From VXNE01 sp965208745 (GTDB taxonomy: Bacteria > Pseudomonadota > Gammaproteobacteria > Pseudomonadales > Azotimanducaceae): a stretch of 64,000 bases of DNA. The stretch covers positions 3,596,001-3,660,000 of the forward strand of contig CBDBPN010000004.1 in assembly GCA_965208745.1 (NCBI GenBank), given 5' to 3'. Positions 1 to 9,052 of this stretch are shown piece by piece. The notes under the pieces are model-generated. The model was not told the DNA's origin. It made no database searches and was given only the letters and a program-made list of their open reading frames with translations. Both the position numbers and the translations under genes were made by a program. Within the stretch, counting starts at the first letter, position 1. Each line of letters opens with the position of its first letter.

Positions 1-58
1 TTGACGCTCCCTCCGCCGAGGCCGAAGGCGACCGTTCCCGCGGGATCCGCCACCGCCC

Positions 59-1012
59 TCACCCGAGGTCCGGCTCGGCATGGGGCGTCCACGGTCGATC
101 CTGCCTCAGCAGCGCGTTGGCCAGCACCACCATCTTGCGCATGATCGCTGTCAGGGCGACCTTCGCCGGCTTGCCGCGGGCGCGCAGTTCGGCGTACTTG
201 TGGGCCATGTCCGGGTTGCGGCGCAACGCGGCGACGGCCGCCATGTAGAGGAGACGCCGCGGTCTGGCGCGACCGCCACGGATAAAGCTGCGTCCCTGCC
301 ACTGGCCGGACTCGCGTGTCCAGGGCGCGACCCCGACCAGGCTCGCGACCGCCTTGGCGTCCACCTGCCCGAGTTCCGGCATGTCGGCGACCAGACCGGC
401 CGCGACCACCGGGCCGACACCGGGGATCGACGTCAGCACCCCGATGCGGCGCGACAGCTCCGCGTCGGCGCCGGCGACCGCGGCGACCTCGTCGTCCAAC
501 GCCTTGATCTGCCTGTTGATCTGCGCCAGCCGGTTCTTCAACCGCCGCCTGAGCAGCCGGTGCCGCACGTGCTTCTGCCGGTTCAGCGCCGCCGTGCGGT
601 CCTTGACCAGCGCGTCGCGCGCCGTGACCAGTTCGTCGAGATCGCGTTGCGCCGGCGAGCGTGGCTCCACGCGCCGCACCGCGACCGCGGCGCCCATCGC
701 GGCGAGCGTGCGCGCGTCCGCCGCGTCCGTCTTCGCCCCCACCCCCATCGCCTGCGCGAAGCGTCGCGCGCGCAACGCGTTGACACGCGCCAGCGACAGC
801 CGGCTGGCCAGACGCTCCTCGAGCGCCCGGTGCCACGGCCCGGTGGACTCGTACACCACCAGCGTCGCGGAATCGCCGACCCACGCCGCCAGCTCGTCGA
901 ACCCGGCCGCCGCGTTCGCAAACCGCGCCGACTCCCCGGTCGAGTGCCGGTGGGCGTCGAGATGCGCCTTCGAAATGTCCACGCCGACCGTGTCGGCGGT
1001 ATGATCGTTCAT
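59..1012 (-). CDS. IS110-family transposase (DEDD recombinase)
   Basis: Transposase of the IS110 family, about 317 residues if started at the ATG at 1012; the frame is open 17 codons further upstream, but the conserved VGVDISK motif lies just after this ATG. The N-terminal DEDD RuvC-like domain shows VDISK, VYESTGPW and KTDAADA, which carry the expected acidic residues. The C-terminal Transposase_20 domain shows IPGVGPVVAAGL and LVGVAPW. The family cuts and joins DNA as a circular intermediate and is now known to be guided by an element-encoded RNA. The frame is intact and the length normal, so the element may be active. I could not define the element ends. Confidence 0.9.
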   Translation of the reverse strand: MNDHTADTVGVDISKAHLDAHRHSTGESARFANAAAGFDELAAWVGDSATLVVYESTGPWHRALEERLASRLSLARVNALRARRFAQAMGVGAKTDAADARTLAAMGAAVAVRRVEPRSPAQRDLDELVTARDALVKDRTAALNRQKHVRHRLLRRRLKNRLAQINRQIKALDDEVAAVAGADAELSRRIGVLTSIPGVGPVVAAGLVADMPELGQVDAKAVASLVGVAPWTRESGQWQGRSFIRGGRARPRRLLYMAAVAALRRNPDMAHKYAELRARGKPAKVALTAIMRKMVVLANALLRQDRPWTPHAEPDLG

Positions 1013-1094
1013 GCCTTCCGTGCTCCTGTGCTTGTCATGCGGGCCCGGTGCCCATGTATCCATCCAGGACGTGCGGAAGGACGGCGGCGACCAA

Positions 1095-1200
1095 ACTCAC
1101 TTGCGGCCCCGGGGGCCGAGCCTGAAACGGTCCGCCGCCGCCCCCCTGCGCCGGTCGCAACCGGCGCAGGGGTGGACCGTTCCAAAGGTCCACTGAGACG
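1095..1200 (-). ncRNA. Candidate structured RNA upstream of the IS110 transposase
   Basis: This non-coding stretch lies 5' of the transposase. A perfect 12-bp inverted repeat (1143-1154 with 1161-1172, 6-nt loop) is nested inside an 8-bp outer repeat (AACGGTCC at 1126-1133, GGACCGTT at 1174-1181). A GC-rich palindrome lies near 1103-1118. IS110-group elements encode their bridge RNA in this position, so a guide RNA is a reasonable guess. Boundaries are approximate and no guide loops have been assigned. Confidence 0.35.
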
Positions 1201-1412
1201 TCTTTCTAACAGACAAGCCTGAACGGAGGCGCGATCTGAGGCGTGTGACCGTTTGGGTTGGGGATGTGGCCCAAGCTGTGTTTGATGGGTTGTCGGGCGT
1301 AAGCTGACCGGCGGCGGTCTGCCCGATGCCGCCGTGGACCGACCCCGCGGGGTGCCGGCGCGGTGAACGGGAGCGAGTTCGGCCGTTTCGGGAGTGGCCG
1401 ACGACGCCTGGT

Positions 1413-1449
1413 GCGCGCCGCCCGCTTTTGAAGCGGGCGGGCGGCGCGC
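1413..1449. other. Imperfect GC-rich hairpin between two transposase genes
   Basis: Arm 1413-1427 pairs with 1431-1449 around a 3-nt loop, with a 4-nt bulge in the second arm. It lies downstream of the broken transposase on the minus strand and could be a terminator or an element end. The rest of 1201-1500 holds no gene I recognise. Confidence 0.3.
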
Positions 1450-1500
1450 CGGGCACCGCCCTCGACTCGGGCACCGGACTCTTGAGCTTGAGGGAGAGCG

Positions 1501-2788
1501 TCATGCCGCGGCCTCGGTCGCGATGGCGCGGAACAGTTCGTCGCGCGCGGCGTTGAGGGCGCGCGCGGCATCCAGGTCGGAGGTGGCGTTGGCGAAGGCG
1601 TCGAGTTGCCCGAGGGTGACGCCGGGGCGGAGGAACCGGGCGGCGTTGTCGAGGGACTTGAACTTCTCGAAGGGGGTGGTGACGTTCTCGTACGGGTGGC
1701 GCTTGGTCACGCGCCCGTCGTCGCCGACCGTCGCGACCGGGAAGTGGCAGGGTCGGTGGTAGTTGAGGAACGGCGACAGCACGTTCCGGGTGAAGGCGTT
1801 GACGGCGCCGGCGAAGCGCCGCGGGATGTGGCCGTGGCCGAGGTGGCGGCGCACCACGGAGCCGTTCTTGCCCTCGACGAGGGCGTTGTCGTTGGAGCGC
1901 CGCGGACGCGACTTGGTGAACTCCCCGACGTGCAGCTTGTGCAGCAGCTCCGCCACTTGGCGGTTGACGTACTCGGAGCCGTTGTCCGCGTGGAAGCCGT
2001 TGATCACGAACGGAAAGTTCTTGAGCAGCGCGGTCAGGACCGGGATCGGGAAGGCCTCCGAGATGTACTCGACGGCGCCGACGAACTCGAACTGCGTGAC
2101 CTCGTCGACGGCGTTGATCAGGTACGGGCCCTTGTCGCCGTCGCGGTCGCCAACGTGGGCGTAGCCCACGCGTGCACCGTGTCCACGCGCGGGAAGCCGG
2201 GCCGGCCCCCGGGGCGCGGCTTGCGCCGCTCGCCGATGGCGACCCGCGTCGCGCGCGTGCCCTCGATCCGCGTGCGGCGGCTGCGGTACGTCCTGCTCCC
2301 GCGCAGCCGATACAGGTGGCTGTTCGACAGCCCCGCCAGGCGCTCGAACGCCGCCCGCCCGTACTTCTCGAACTCGCGCCGCATGGTGCGTCGCGTGGCC
2401 GGACCGGACCGCTCGCCGAGGGTCTTGTCCACCTCCGCCGGCAAGCGAATGTCGGCCGCCGTGTGGCGCCGCTCGAACGGCCGCGCCGGACCGCGGCGGC
2501 GATCCTCGATCCTGCCCGTGCGCGCGTGCTGGCCGATCAGCCGTGTCAACTGCGCCCGCGACAGGCCGTCACCTTCCCCGGGAACTCCCTCACCAGGCCC
2601 TTCCCGGCCCTGGGCAACTCCGCATGGCGGAACCGCACCAGCACGCGTCGCACGAACGCGTGGGTCTCGCGCCGATCCACCGGGCCAAAGCCCACCGGAT
2701 CGCTCCCCGCCAGAAAAGCCCGCATGTCGTCGAGCGGCCGCAATCGTTCGGCATCGAGTCTCAAGATCATCCTCCGATGATCCCGCAA
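1501..2788 (-). pseudogene. IS481-like DDE transposase split into three frames
   Basis: A DDE integrase-core transposase of roughly 425 residues if whole, read in three successive frames: about 2788-2560 (N-terminal helical part ending GLVREFPGKVT), about 2560-2170 (helix-turn-helix region, then GFPRVDTVH with the first catalytic Asp) and 2169-1501 (DNGSE with the second Asp, then the Glu region NALVEGKNGS). Both joins fit loss of one base: one near 2560, where restoring a G gives KVTGLSRAQ, and one near 2160-2180 beside a 7-bp inverted repeat. Family assignment to IS481-like is by overall architecture only. It may be a true pseudogene or an intact gene with consensus errors. Confidence 0.75.
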
Positions 2789-2823
2789 CCCGCTTCAGGC
2801 TTCACATGGGACAAGTCTCGCGT

Positions 2824-2852
2824 TTGACGAAATCCCCGGTCGGTGACATGGT
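2824..2852 (+). promoter_or_regulatory. Weak candidate promoter for frr
   Basis: TTGACG (2824-2829) and CATGGT (2847-2852) are separated by 17 nt, just upstream of the frr ribosome binding site GGAGG (2863-2867). The -35 is good and the -10 poor. It is of interest because the usual upstream genes (pyrH and so on) are missing here, so frr needs its own promoter. Confidence 0.3.
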
Positions 2853-2874
2853 GCGGGTGCCTGGAGGTGCCGCC

Positions 2875-3438
2875 ATGGAACTCATCGACGAAATCAAGGA
2901 CGACGCGGACGTCCGCATGGGCAAGTCCCTGGAGGCGCTGCACGACGCGTTCGCGCGGATCCGCACCGGCCGGGCGCACCCGTCCCTGCTGAACTCGGTC
3001 CGGGTCCCGTACTACGGCGCCGACACCCCGATCCAGCAGGTCGCGACCATCACCGTGGAGGAGGGCCGCACGCTGGTCATCTCGCCGTGGGAGAAGAAGA
3101 TGCTCCCCGAGATCGAGAAGGCCATCCTGCGCAGCGACCTGGGCCTGACGCCGGCCGCCTCGGCCGACGTCGTCCGGCTGCCGCTGCCGCCCCTGAGCGA
3201 GGAGAACCGCCGAGACCTCACGCGCCAGGCCCGCCACGAGGCGGAGCACACGCGGGTGGCGATGCGCAACGTGCGCCGCGACGCCATCCACGACGTGCGC
3301 GAGTTCCTCAAGGAGAAGGAGATCACGGAGGACGACGCCTTCAAGGCGGAAGGCGAGATCCAGAAGATCACCGACGGCCACATCCAGGAAGTCGACGAGG
3401 CGCTCCAGCGCAAGGAAGCGGACCTGCTGGAAATTTGA
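2875..3438 (+). CDS. frr: Ribosome recycling factor
   Basis: Ribosome recycling factor, 187 residues, the normal length. With EF-G it splits post-termination ribosomes in the cytoplasm. The N-terminus (MELIDEIKDDADVRMGKS) and the RTGRAHPSLL segment, ending in conserved LTRQARHEAEHTRVAMRNVR, are diagnostic. The ATG at 2875 is chosen because GGAGG lies 8 nt upstream; the frame is open far upstream into the transposase remnant, which is not coding on this strand. It heads the cluster frr-uppS-cdsA-rseP-bamA. pyrH, the usual neighbour, is absent and a broken transposase ends 87 bp upstream. Confidence 0.97.
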   Translation: MELIDEIKDDADVRMGKSLEALHDAFARIRTGRAHPSLLNSVRVPYYGADTPIQQVATITVEEGRTLVISPWEKKMLPEIEKAILRSDLGLTPAASADVVRLPLPPLSEENRRDLTRQARHEAEHTRVAMRNVRRDAIHDVREFLKEKEITEDDAFKAEGEIQKITDGHIQEVDEALQRKEADLLEI

Positions 3439-3558
3439 GGGCGATTTGCACGTTTGGCGACGTGGTGGCGGACTAGAATCCGAGCCGTTCGCGACGCCGA
3501 ACGTCCGTCGTGATCGCCGTCGCCAGCCGACCGCCAGCCTGATCGAAAGGAGTGCCGC

Positions 3559-4317
3559 ATGTCCGAAGCCCGCCTCGAGGAGGCAACTGTCTCGGGCGCC
3601 GCCTGGCCCGCGTGCGTGCCGCGTCACGTGGCGATCATCATGGACGGCAACCGCCGGTGGGCGGAACGGCGCCGGCTGCCGGTCGCGGCGGGGCATCGCG
3701 CGGGGGCGAAGAACGTCCGCCCCGTCGCGGACGCGTGCGCGGAGGCGGGGGTCGAGTTCCTGACGCTGTTCGCCTTCAGCACGGAGAACTGGCAACGTCC
3801 GAGGCGCGAGATCCGGCCGCTCATGAAGCTCATGCGCGAGTTCCTCACGCATGACGTCGAGGAGCTCCGCGAGCGGGGCGTGCGGCTGCGCATCATCGGC
3901 GACCGGTCGCGTTTCGCCCCGGACCTCGGCAGCCTTATGGATCGTGCCGAGCGCCTGACGCGGGGGAACGGAGGCCTGACCCTCAACATCGCGGCGGGGT
4001 ACGGGGGGCGGTGGGACATCGCCCAGGCGGCCCGGCGGATGGCGGAGGACGCGCGCGCGGGGCGGCTCCTCCCGGAACGCGTGGACGATGACGTGTTCGC
4101 CTCGTATCTCAATCTCGCGGGAGCGGGGCTGCCGGCGCCGGACCTGTGCATCCGCACCGGGGGCGACCTGCGCATCAGCAACTTCCTGCTGTGGGACATC
4201 GCCTACACGGAACTCTACTTCGCGTCGGACTACTGGCCCGACTTCGGCGTGCGTGAACTCGGACTGGCGTTCGACGATTTCGGAGCGCGCCCGCGGCGCT
4301 TCGGCCGGGACGGCTGA
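3559..4317 (+). CDS. uppS: Undecaprenyl diphosphate synthase
   Basis: Cis-prenyltransferase, 252 residues. It extends farnesyl diphosphate with isopentenyl diphosphate to undecaprenyl diphosphate, the lipid carrier for peptidoglycan and other glycans. Conserved segments are IIMDGNRRWA (catalytic Asp29), TLFAFSTENW, and RTGGDLRISNFLLWDIAYTE near the C-terminus. The start has AAAGGAG 8 nt upstream. cdsA begins 26 nt after the stop. The 120-nt gap from frr holds a TAGAAT near 3474, but no well-spaced -35. Confidence 0.97.
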   Translation: MSEARLEEATVSGAAWPACVPRHVAIIMDGNRRWAERRRLPVAAGHRAGAKNVRPVADACAEAGVEFLTLFAFSTENWQRPRREIRPLMKLMREFLTHDVEELRERGVRLRIIGDRSRFAPDLGSLMDRAERLTRGNGGLTLNIAAGYGGRWDIAQAARRMAEDARAGRLLPERVDDDVFASYLNLAGAGLPAPDLCIRTGGDLRISNFLLWDIAYTELYFASDYWPDFGVRELGLAFDDFGARPRRFGRDG

Positions 4318-4342
4318 CCCCGACGCGATAAGCGGAGCGCCC

Positions 4343-5140
4343 TTGCTCGGACAGCGCATCGTCACGGCCGTGGTCCTGGCCGCGGTCGTCGTCGGAGGCG
4401 TCGTGTTCCTGCCGGTGGGCGCGTTCGCGCTCTTCGTGCTCGTGCTGGCGGTCCCGGGTCTCTACGAGTGGGCGACGCTGTCGGGTTTCCGGAGCGTGGT
4501 TTCGAAGGTCGCGTACAGCCTGGGCGGCGCGGGTCTCCTGGCCCTCGTGTGGGCCGCACCGGCCGCCTGGCCGATCGTCCTCGCGGTGGCCGCGCTCTTC
4601 TGGGTCCTCGCTGCGGCCTTCGTGGTCAGCTTTCCCGCCGGCCGCTCGATCGCGGCCGGCCGTGCCTGGCTGGCGGTGGCCGGGGCGCCGGTCTTCGCCG
4701 GGGCCTGGCTCGGCCTGGTGGCGCTCAAGCAGCACGAGCTTGGCCACTGGTTCATCCTCTGGATGTTCGTGCTCGTCTGGGCTGCGGACAGCGGCGCTTA
4801 CTTCGCCGGCCGCGCCTTCGGCCGCCGGCGCCTGGCGCCCCGCGTGAGTCCGGGCAAGACCTGGGAGGGGGCCTTCGGCGGGACGGCGCTCGCGGTCGTC
4901 GCCGCGGGCGCCATGGCGTGGGGCCTGGGATGGCGGCCATTGTCCGGCTGGGTCGTCCTGGCCGTCGCCCTGGCGGTGGTGGCGATCGTCGGCGACCTGT
5001 TCGAAAGCGCCGTCAAGCGCGCGCGGGACGTGAAGGACTCGGGAGGACTGCTCCCGGGGCACGGCGGCGTGCTCGACCGAATCGACTCGACCGTCGCCGC
5101 GGCGCCCGTCTTCGCCGTCTCCCTGCCCCTGCTGTTATGA
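4343..5140 (+). CDS. cdsA: Phosphatidate cytidylyltransferase (CDP-diglyceride synthase)
   Basis: Integral membrane enzyme that makes CDP-diacylglycerol from phosphatidate and CTP for phospholipid synthesis; 265 residues with about seven or eight hydrophobic segments. The family signature is near the C-terminus: SAVKRARDVKDSGGLLPGHG followed by GVLDRID. The TTG at 4343 is chosen because it precedes the first membrane helix and follows a purine-rich AGCGGAG; the frame is open upstream but there overlaps uppS in another frame. dxr, which commonly follows cdsA, is not present; rseP starts 67 nt later. Confidence 0.94.
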   Translation: MLGQRIVTAVVLAAVVVGGVVFLPVGAFALFVLVLAVPGLYEWATLSGFRSVVSKVAYSLGGAGLLALVWAAPAAWPIVLAVAALFWVLAAAFVVSFPAGRSIAAGRAWLAVAGAPVFAGAWLGLVALKQHELGHWFILWMFVLVWAADSGAYFAGRAFGRRRLAPRVSPGKTWEGAFGGTALAVVAAGAMAWGLGWRPLSGWVVLAVALAVVAIVGDLFESAVKRARDVKDSGGLLPGHGGVLDRIDSTVAAAPVFAVSLPLLL

Positions 5141-5207
5141 TCGGACTGCCGTCCAACGACGCACGTTGCGATCGGGCGCGGTCGCTCCCCGAGAGGTCCC
5201 GTCAGGC

Positions 5208-6539
5208 ATGGATGCACTCTGGTACGTCTTCTACCTGCTGATCACGCTGGGCGTCCTCGTCACGGTCCACGAGTTCGGACACTACGTCGTCGCGCGCGCC
5301 TCGGGCGTGCGGATCCTGCGGTTCTCGGTGGGCATGGGACGGCCGCTCTACCTGTGGAAGGACAGCCGTGGCACGGAGTTCGTCATCGCGGCGATCCCCC
5401 TCGGGGGCTACCTGCGCATGTACGAGTCCGGGAACGCGGCGACGGATGCGCCCGACGGTGCGGGCGAGAAGGCCTTCGACCGCCTGTCGCCGTGGTGGCG
5501 AATCGCCATCGCCGTCGCCGGTCCGGCGGCGAACTTCGTGCTGGCCTTCCTCGTCTATTGGTTTATCGCCATCACGGGCGTCACCGTGTTTCCGCCCCTC
5601 GTGGGCGCCGTCGAACCGGGCTCCGCGGCGGATTCGGCGGGCCTGCGTGGCGGCCAGGAAGTCGTCGGCGTGGACGGACGCGAGACGCGCACGTGGACGG
5701 ACGTCGGCCTCGGGCTCGCGAGCCGGCTCGGGGATTCGGGAGAGATCGAGGTCGAGGCGCGTTGGCCTGACTCGCCGACATCCCGCCGCCATGTCATCGC
5801 CATCGACGACTGGCACCGGCTCGAGGAGGAGCCGGACCTCCTCGGCTCCCTCGGCATCTCGCCGATGCTCCCGGCGCTCGTGGCCGAGGTGATCCCGGAC
5901 AGCGCGGCCGAGCGCGCCGGCTTCGAGGCGTGGGACCGGGTGGTGTCCGCCGGTGGCGCGCCAGTCGCCGGTTGGTCCGACTGGGTGCGCGCCGTGAGCG
6001 GATCGCCGGAGCGCCCGCTTTCCGTCGTGGTCGCGCGGGGTGGCGGCGAGGTGGACCTCACGCTGGTGCCCGACGCTGTGGAGGCGGTCGACGGCAGCAT
6101 GATCGGGTTCGCCGGGATGCGCGCGCCGACGCGGACCATCCGGTCGTCCGTCCTCGGGGGGGTCGTCGTCGGAGCGCGGGAGACGGCCCGCAACACCCTG
6201 CTGACCCTCGGCCTGCTGAAGAAGATGGTCGCGGGTCTCGTCTCGCCCAAGAACCTCTCCGGACCGTTCATGATCGCCAAGGTGGCGAAGGACTCGGCGG
6301 AATCGGGCTGGCGGAGCTTCCTCGCCATTCTCGCGCTGCTGTCGATCAGCCTCGGCGTGATCAACCTGTTGCCGATCCCCATCCTGGACGGGGGCCACAT
6401 CCTGTTCGCGACCGCCGAGATCGTCGCCCGGCGACCCGTGTCGGAACGCGTGCAGGCGATCGGTGTCCGCATGGGCCTGTTCGTCGTGTCGTGCATGATG
6501 CTGCTGGCCATCTACAACGACGTGACGCGGTTCCTGTAG
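5208..6539 (+). CDS. rseP: RIP metalloprotease RseP (site-2 protease)
   Basis: Inner-membrane zinc protease that cleaves anti-sigma factors and signal-peptide remnants; 443 residues. HEFGH at residues 21-25 in the first membrane helix gives the two His ligands and catalytic Glu. NLLPIPILDGGH near residues 384-396 supplies the Asp ligand. Two periplasmic PDZ domains lie between (GSAADSAGLRGGQ, DSAAERAGFEAWD). The ATG at 5208 is chosen because the helix with HExxH follows at once; upstream in-frame sequence has no family similarity. It precedes bamA, as in many proteobacteria. Confidence 0.96.
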   Translation: MDALWYVFYLLITLGVLVTVHEFGHYVVARASGVRILRFSVGMGRPLYLWKDSRGTEFVIAAIPLGGYLRMYESGNAATDAPDGAGEKAFDRLSPWWRIAIAVAGPAANFVLAFLVYWFIAITGVTVFPPLVGAVEPGSAADSAGLRGGQEVVGVDGRETRTWTDVGLGLASRLGDSGEIEVEARWPDSPTSRRHVIAIDDWHRLEEEPDLLGSLGISPMLPALVAEVIPDSAAERAGFEAWDRVVSAGGAPVAGWSDWVRAVSGSPERPLSVVVARGGGEVDLTLVPDAVEAVDGSMIGFAGMRAPTRTIRSSVLGGVVVGARETARNTLLTLGLLKKMVAGLVSPKNLSGPFMIAKVAKDSAESGWRSFLAILALLSISLGVINLLPIPILDGGHILFATAEIVARRPVSERVQAIGVRMGLFVVSCMMLLAIYNDVTRFL

Positions 6540-6618
6540 CTCGTGGTCGCCCGCGTTGGAACGAGGGCCCCGGGCCGTTATGCTCTCTCCCGCCATGGCT
6601 CCCCGTGAGGTCGAACCC

Positions 6619-9030
6619 ATGCACCGCGTGACCCGGAGGCGCCCTGCCCGTGCCCGCATGCGTGCTCTCGCCGCGGGGGCGCTCGCGGTCGTCCTCGCGG
6701 CGCAGGCGGCGGCCTGGGACACGTTTCGGGTGGCGGACATCCGCCTGCAGGGGCTGCAGCGCGTGTCGGCGGGGACTGTCTTCAACCTGCTGCCGGTCGA
6801 GGTCGGCGATCCCGTGGATGCGGTCGCGGTGCGGGAGCTGATCCGGTCGCTGTTCGCGTCCGGCTACTTCGACGACGTGCAGGCCCTGCGCGACGGCAAC
6901 GTCCTCATCGTCGCCGTGGACGAGCGACCGGCCATCGAGTCGATCGAGATCGAGGGCAACAAGGCCATCAAGGACGAGTCCCTCCTCGAGGGACTCGGCA
7001 ACCAGGGGCTCCGGGAAGGCGAGATATTCAAGCAGGCGACCCTCGAGCGGGTCGGTCTCGAACTCGAACGGCAGTACGTCGCCCAGGGCCGCTACGCGGC
7101 GAACATCGAGACCAAGGCGGAGGAGCTGCCGCGCAACCGCGTCGCCATCGAGATCGACATCGAGGAAGGCAAGAACTCGGGCATCCAGCACATCAACGTG
7201 GTCGGCAACACGATCTTCCCGCAGGGGGAGCTGCTCGACGAACTCGACCTCAAGCATCCGAGCCTCTTCTCGTTCTTCCGGGGCGGGGACAAGTACTCGC
7301 GGGAGAAGCTGCAGGGCGACCTCGAGAAGCTCGAGTCCTACTACCAGGACCGGGGCCACGTCGAGATGTCCATCACGTCCACGCAGGTCAGCATCACGCC
7401 GGACAAGCAGCGCGTGTACGTCACCGTGAACGTGGACGAGGGCGGGAAGTACACGGTCGGAGAGGTGGACCTCATCGGCGAACTCAACGACGTCGAGCCC
7501 GACGCCGTGCGCGCGCTGTTCCTGGTCGCGCCCGGACAGACGTTCTCGCGCGCGCTGGTGACGGCCACCGAGGAGCGGATCACGTCGGTGCTCGGCAACT
7601 CCGGCTACACCTTCGCCTCGGCATCCGGCATCCCCGAGATCCACGACGACGGCACCGTCGACGTGATGTTCTACATCGACGCCGGCAACCGGGCCTACGT
7701 GCGCCGCCTGTCCTTTGCCGGCAACACCCTCACCCACGACGAGGTGCTGCGCCGCGAGATGCGGCAGATGGAGGGCGGCTGGGCCTCCGCCGCGCTCATC
7801 GACCTGTCGAAGGTGCGCCTCGAGCGGCTCGGCTACTTCGAGGAAGTCAACGTCGAGACCCCGGAGGCGCCGGGCACGGACGACCAGATCGACGTGGAGT
7901 TCACCGTCAAGGAGCAGCCGACGGGGAGCATCACCGGGACCGTCGGCTACAGCGAGGGGTGGGGCCTGATCCTCTCCGCCGGCTACCAGCAGCAGAACGT
8001 CGCCGGCACGGGCAACAGCCTCGGGCTCAACCTGAGCTGGAGCGACTTCATGAAGGCGGTCCACTTCAACTACTTCGATCCCTACTTCACGGCGGACGGG
8101 GTGAGCCGGGGCTACAACCTCTTCTTCCGCCGCTCGGACTTCCACGAGCGGAACCTCGCGCGGTTCTCCACGGACGCGGTCGGAGGCGGGATCAACTTCG
8201 GCATCCCGGTCGGCGAGACGCAGCGGCTGCAGTTCGGGCTCACCGTGGAGCAGACGAAGATCACGGAGGGACTCTTCGCGGCCCTCGAGATCGCGGATTT
8301 CATCGACCGTGAGGGCGAGGACTTCCTGAACTTCAAGGGCGAGGCGCTGTGGCGGCGCTCGACCCTGAACCGCGGCCTCTTCCCGACCGCGGGCACGTCC
8401 CAGACCGTGGCGCTCGAAGTGGCGGTGCCCGGCAGCGACCTGTCGTTCTACAAGCTGCGTTACGACGGCGAGATGTACTTCCCGTTCGGCCGGAACTGGT
8501 CGGTGCGGCTGCGCACGGAGCTCGGGTACGGCGGCGTCTTCGGAGATACCGAGACCTTCCCGTTTTACGAGAACTTCTTCGCCGGCGGTTTCGGGTCCGT
8601 GCGGGGCTTCGAGAACAGCACGCTCGGTCCGCGCGCCACCGAGGGCCCGAACACGATCGTCTACGACCGCGACGGTTCCCCCATCGGCGGGAACCTGCTG
8701 GTCGTGGCCGGCGCGGAGCTGATCTTCCCGCTGCCCCTCGTGGAGAACAACCGCCAGTTCCGCCCGGTGCTGTTCCTCGACATCGGCAACGTGTTCAACA
8801 GCGACTGTCCGACGGCGGAGCGCCTGTCGGCGGCCAGCGGCGTGCCGGTGGAGGAAATCCTGCTCCGGTGTCCCGAGATGGACGCCGGCGAACTTCGCTA
8901 CAGCGCCGGACTCTCGGTCACCTGGCTGACGGGCATGGGGCCGATGACCTTCGCCCTGGCGATCCCGTTCAACTCCGCGCCGTGGGACGAGGAGGAGCGG
9001 TTCTCGTTCGAACTCGGACGGACGTTCTGA
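6619..9030 (+). CDS. bamA: Outer membrane protein assembly factor BamA
   Basis: Omp85 insertase that folds beta-barrel proteins into the outer membrane; about 803 residues from the ATG at 6619. A signal peptide ends near LAAQAAAW. Five POTRA repeats fill about residues 30-430 and the C-terminal half is the barrel. The conserved VRGF motif of the barrel is at about residues 660-663 (GFGSVRGFENST), and the protein ends in aromatic-rich FELGRTF, a typical outer-membrane C-terminus. In-frame ATGs at 6595 and earlier are possible, but the one chosen gives the best signal peptide. skp and lpxD, which often follow, are absent. Confidence 0.96.
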   Translation: MHRVTRRRPARARMRALAAGALAVVLAAQAAAWDTFRVADIRLQGLQRVSAGTVFNLLPVEVGDPVDAVAVRELIRSLFASGYFDDVQALRDGNVLIVAVDERPAIESIEIEGNKAIKDESLLEGLGNQGLREGEIFKQATLERVGLELERQYVAQGRYAANIETKAEELPRNRVAIEIDIEEGKNSGIQHINVVGNTIFPQGELLDELDLKHPSLFSFFRGGDKYSREKLQGDLEKLESYYQDRGHVEMSITSTQVSITPDKQRVYVTVNVDEGGKYTVGEVDLIGELNDVEPDAVRALFLVAPGQTFSRALVTATEERITSVLGNSGYTFASASGIPEIHDDGTVDVMFYIDAGNRAYVRRLSFAGNTLTHDEVLRREMRQMEGGWASAALIDLSKVRLERLGYFEEVNVETPEAPGTDDQIDVEFTVKEQPTGSITGTVGYSEGWGLILSAGYQQQNVAGTGNSLGLNLSWSDFMKAVHFNYFDPYFTADGVSRGYNLFFRRSDFHERNLARFSTDAVGGGINFGIPVGETQRLQFGLTVEQTKITEGLFAALEIADFIDREGEDFLNFKGEALWRRSTLNRGLFPTAGTSQTVALEVAVPGSDLSFYKLRYDGEMYFPFGRNWSVRLRTELGYGGVFGDTETFPFYENFFAGGFGSVRGFENSTLGPRATEGPNTIVYDRDGSPIGGNLLVVAGAELIFPLPLVENNRQFRPVLFLDIGNVFNSDCPTAERLSAASGVPVEEILLRCPEMDAGELRYSAGLSVTWLTGMGPMTFALAIPFNSAPWDEEERFSFELGRTF

Positions 9031-9052
9031 CCGCCCGCGGCGTCGCCGCGTC

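Noticed and set aside
1606..2874. Long plus-strand open frame running into frr
   Set aside because: It is the antisense of the transposase remnant; high GC keeps the frame open. frr similarity starts only at 2875.
3446..3479. Promoter TTGCAC/TAGAAT before uppS
   Set aside because: The spacing is 22 nt, too long for a usual sigma-70 promoter.
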